This document shows positions 12,769-12,918 of a stretch of DNA of 12,918 nt, piece after piece (the stretch's first letter is position 1; each line of letters starts with the position of its first letter). Under the pieces are notes generated by a model. That model saw only the letters and a list, made by a program, of their open reading frames with translations. It did not search any database and was not told the origin of the DNA. Origin of the DNA: an uncultured Clostridia bacterium (GTDB lineage: Bacteria > Bacillota > Clostridia > Christensenellales > Borkfalkiaceae); NCBI GenBank assembly GCA_947632165.1, contig CANROI010000021.1:1-12918 (forward strand). The letters run 5' to 3'. The position numbers and the translations under genes are program-made.

Positions 12769-12798
12769 CGTAACCTGCCGAATAATTTCCGCAAATTG
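12769..12798 (-). promoter_or_regulatory. Putative LytTR operator upstream of the large GH3 gene
   Basis: On the minus strand the proximal box CAGGTTACG (12777-12769) is identical to the proximal box at the regulator promoter, and the next bases are ACA here against TCA there. The distal box at the same 21-bp offset is CAATTTGCG (12798-12790), matching six of nine positions. One strong and one degenerate half-site is common for such operators. Control by the regulator at 2221-2928 is inferred from sequence alone. Confidence 0.55.
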
Positions 12799-12844
12799 TT
12801 TTCTGATTTTGTCACTTACCCGTATACGCAGAGGGTATCGGATA

Positions 12845-12918
12845 TTGTCGGTCGAGGCGGCGGACATATACAAGAACGAACAAGAGAACGGCGCGGTCGT
12901 CGGGTATCGGCTTCCCGA
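12845..12918 (+). CDS. Possible start of a divergent gene, cut by the window edge
   Basis: A plus-strand frame is open to the window end and reads VEAADIYKNEQENGAVVGYR after a possible TTG start at 12845, with AGAGGG nine bases upstream. The residues look protein-like but are too few to identify. The frame is also open upstream into the promoter region, so the start is not certain. If real, it would share its upstream region, including the LytTR box, with the GH3 gene. Confidence 0.2.
   Translation, partial: MSVEAADIYKNEQENGAVVGYRLP

Noticed and set aside
12685..12873. N-terminal extension of the large GH3 protein from an ATG at 12873
   Set aside because: A perfect ribosome binding site and signal peptide begin at 12684. 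The extension would place about 60 charged residues before the signal peptide and would cover the promoter.

Overview
The window looks like the chromosome of a GC-rich member of the Clostridia (Bacillota), probably gut-associated. The evidence is strong AGGAGG-type ribosome binding sites, a LytTR/GHKL two-component pair, Listeria-Bacteroides (Flg_new/InlB B) repeats in a lipoprotein, circularly permuted GH3 glycosidases, and an AddB-type nuclease fragment. I cannot name genus or species. All five intact genes lie on the minus strand, so transcription runs from right to left.

Right to left. At 8824-12684 is a 1286-residue secreted GH3 glycosidase with permuted domain order, two Ig-like domains, a collagen-like Gly-X-Y stalk and a C-terminal membrane anchor. 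A pair of stem-loops (8757-8817) follows. Next is a coupled pair: a lipoprotein with three Listeria-Bacteroides repeats and a carbohydrate-binding-like C-terminal half (7366-8712), then a second permuted GH3 enzyme anchored by a membrane helix at each end (4400-7351). After a terminator comes a decayed zone (about 3152-4338) with a frame-broken 5' fragment of addB (plus strand) diverging from a frame-broken small gene (minus strand). Then follows a LytTR response regulator (2221-2928) with its GHKL sensor kinase two bases downstream (893-2218). The left end (1-860) holds relics: an XRE-type regulator with a stop at codon 6, a 30-bp direct repeat offset by exactly 100 bp, a tRNA 3' fragment with its terminator, and AT-richer sequence.

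The most informative observation is a shared promoter layout. Upstream of the response regulator and upstream of the large GH3 gene, the minus strand carries the same 9-mer CAGGTTACG, followed 9 bp after GTTACG by a (A/T)TGAAT -35 and, after exactly 17 bp, a -10. A second, less conserved copy sits 21 bp further upstream in each case. This is the two-turn direct-repeat arrangement expected for LytTR regulators. My model is a self-activating two-component system that drives a surface glycosidase, and possibly, by read-through of the 8757-8817 hairpins, the CBM lipoprotein and second GH3 enzyme. The inducing signal and the substrate are unknown.
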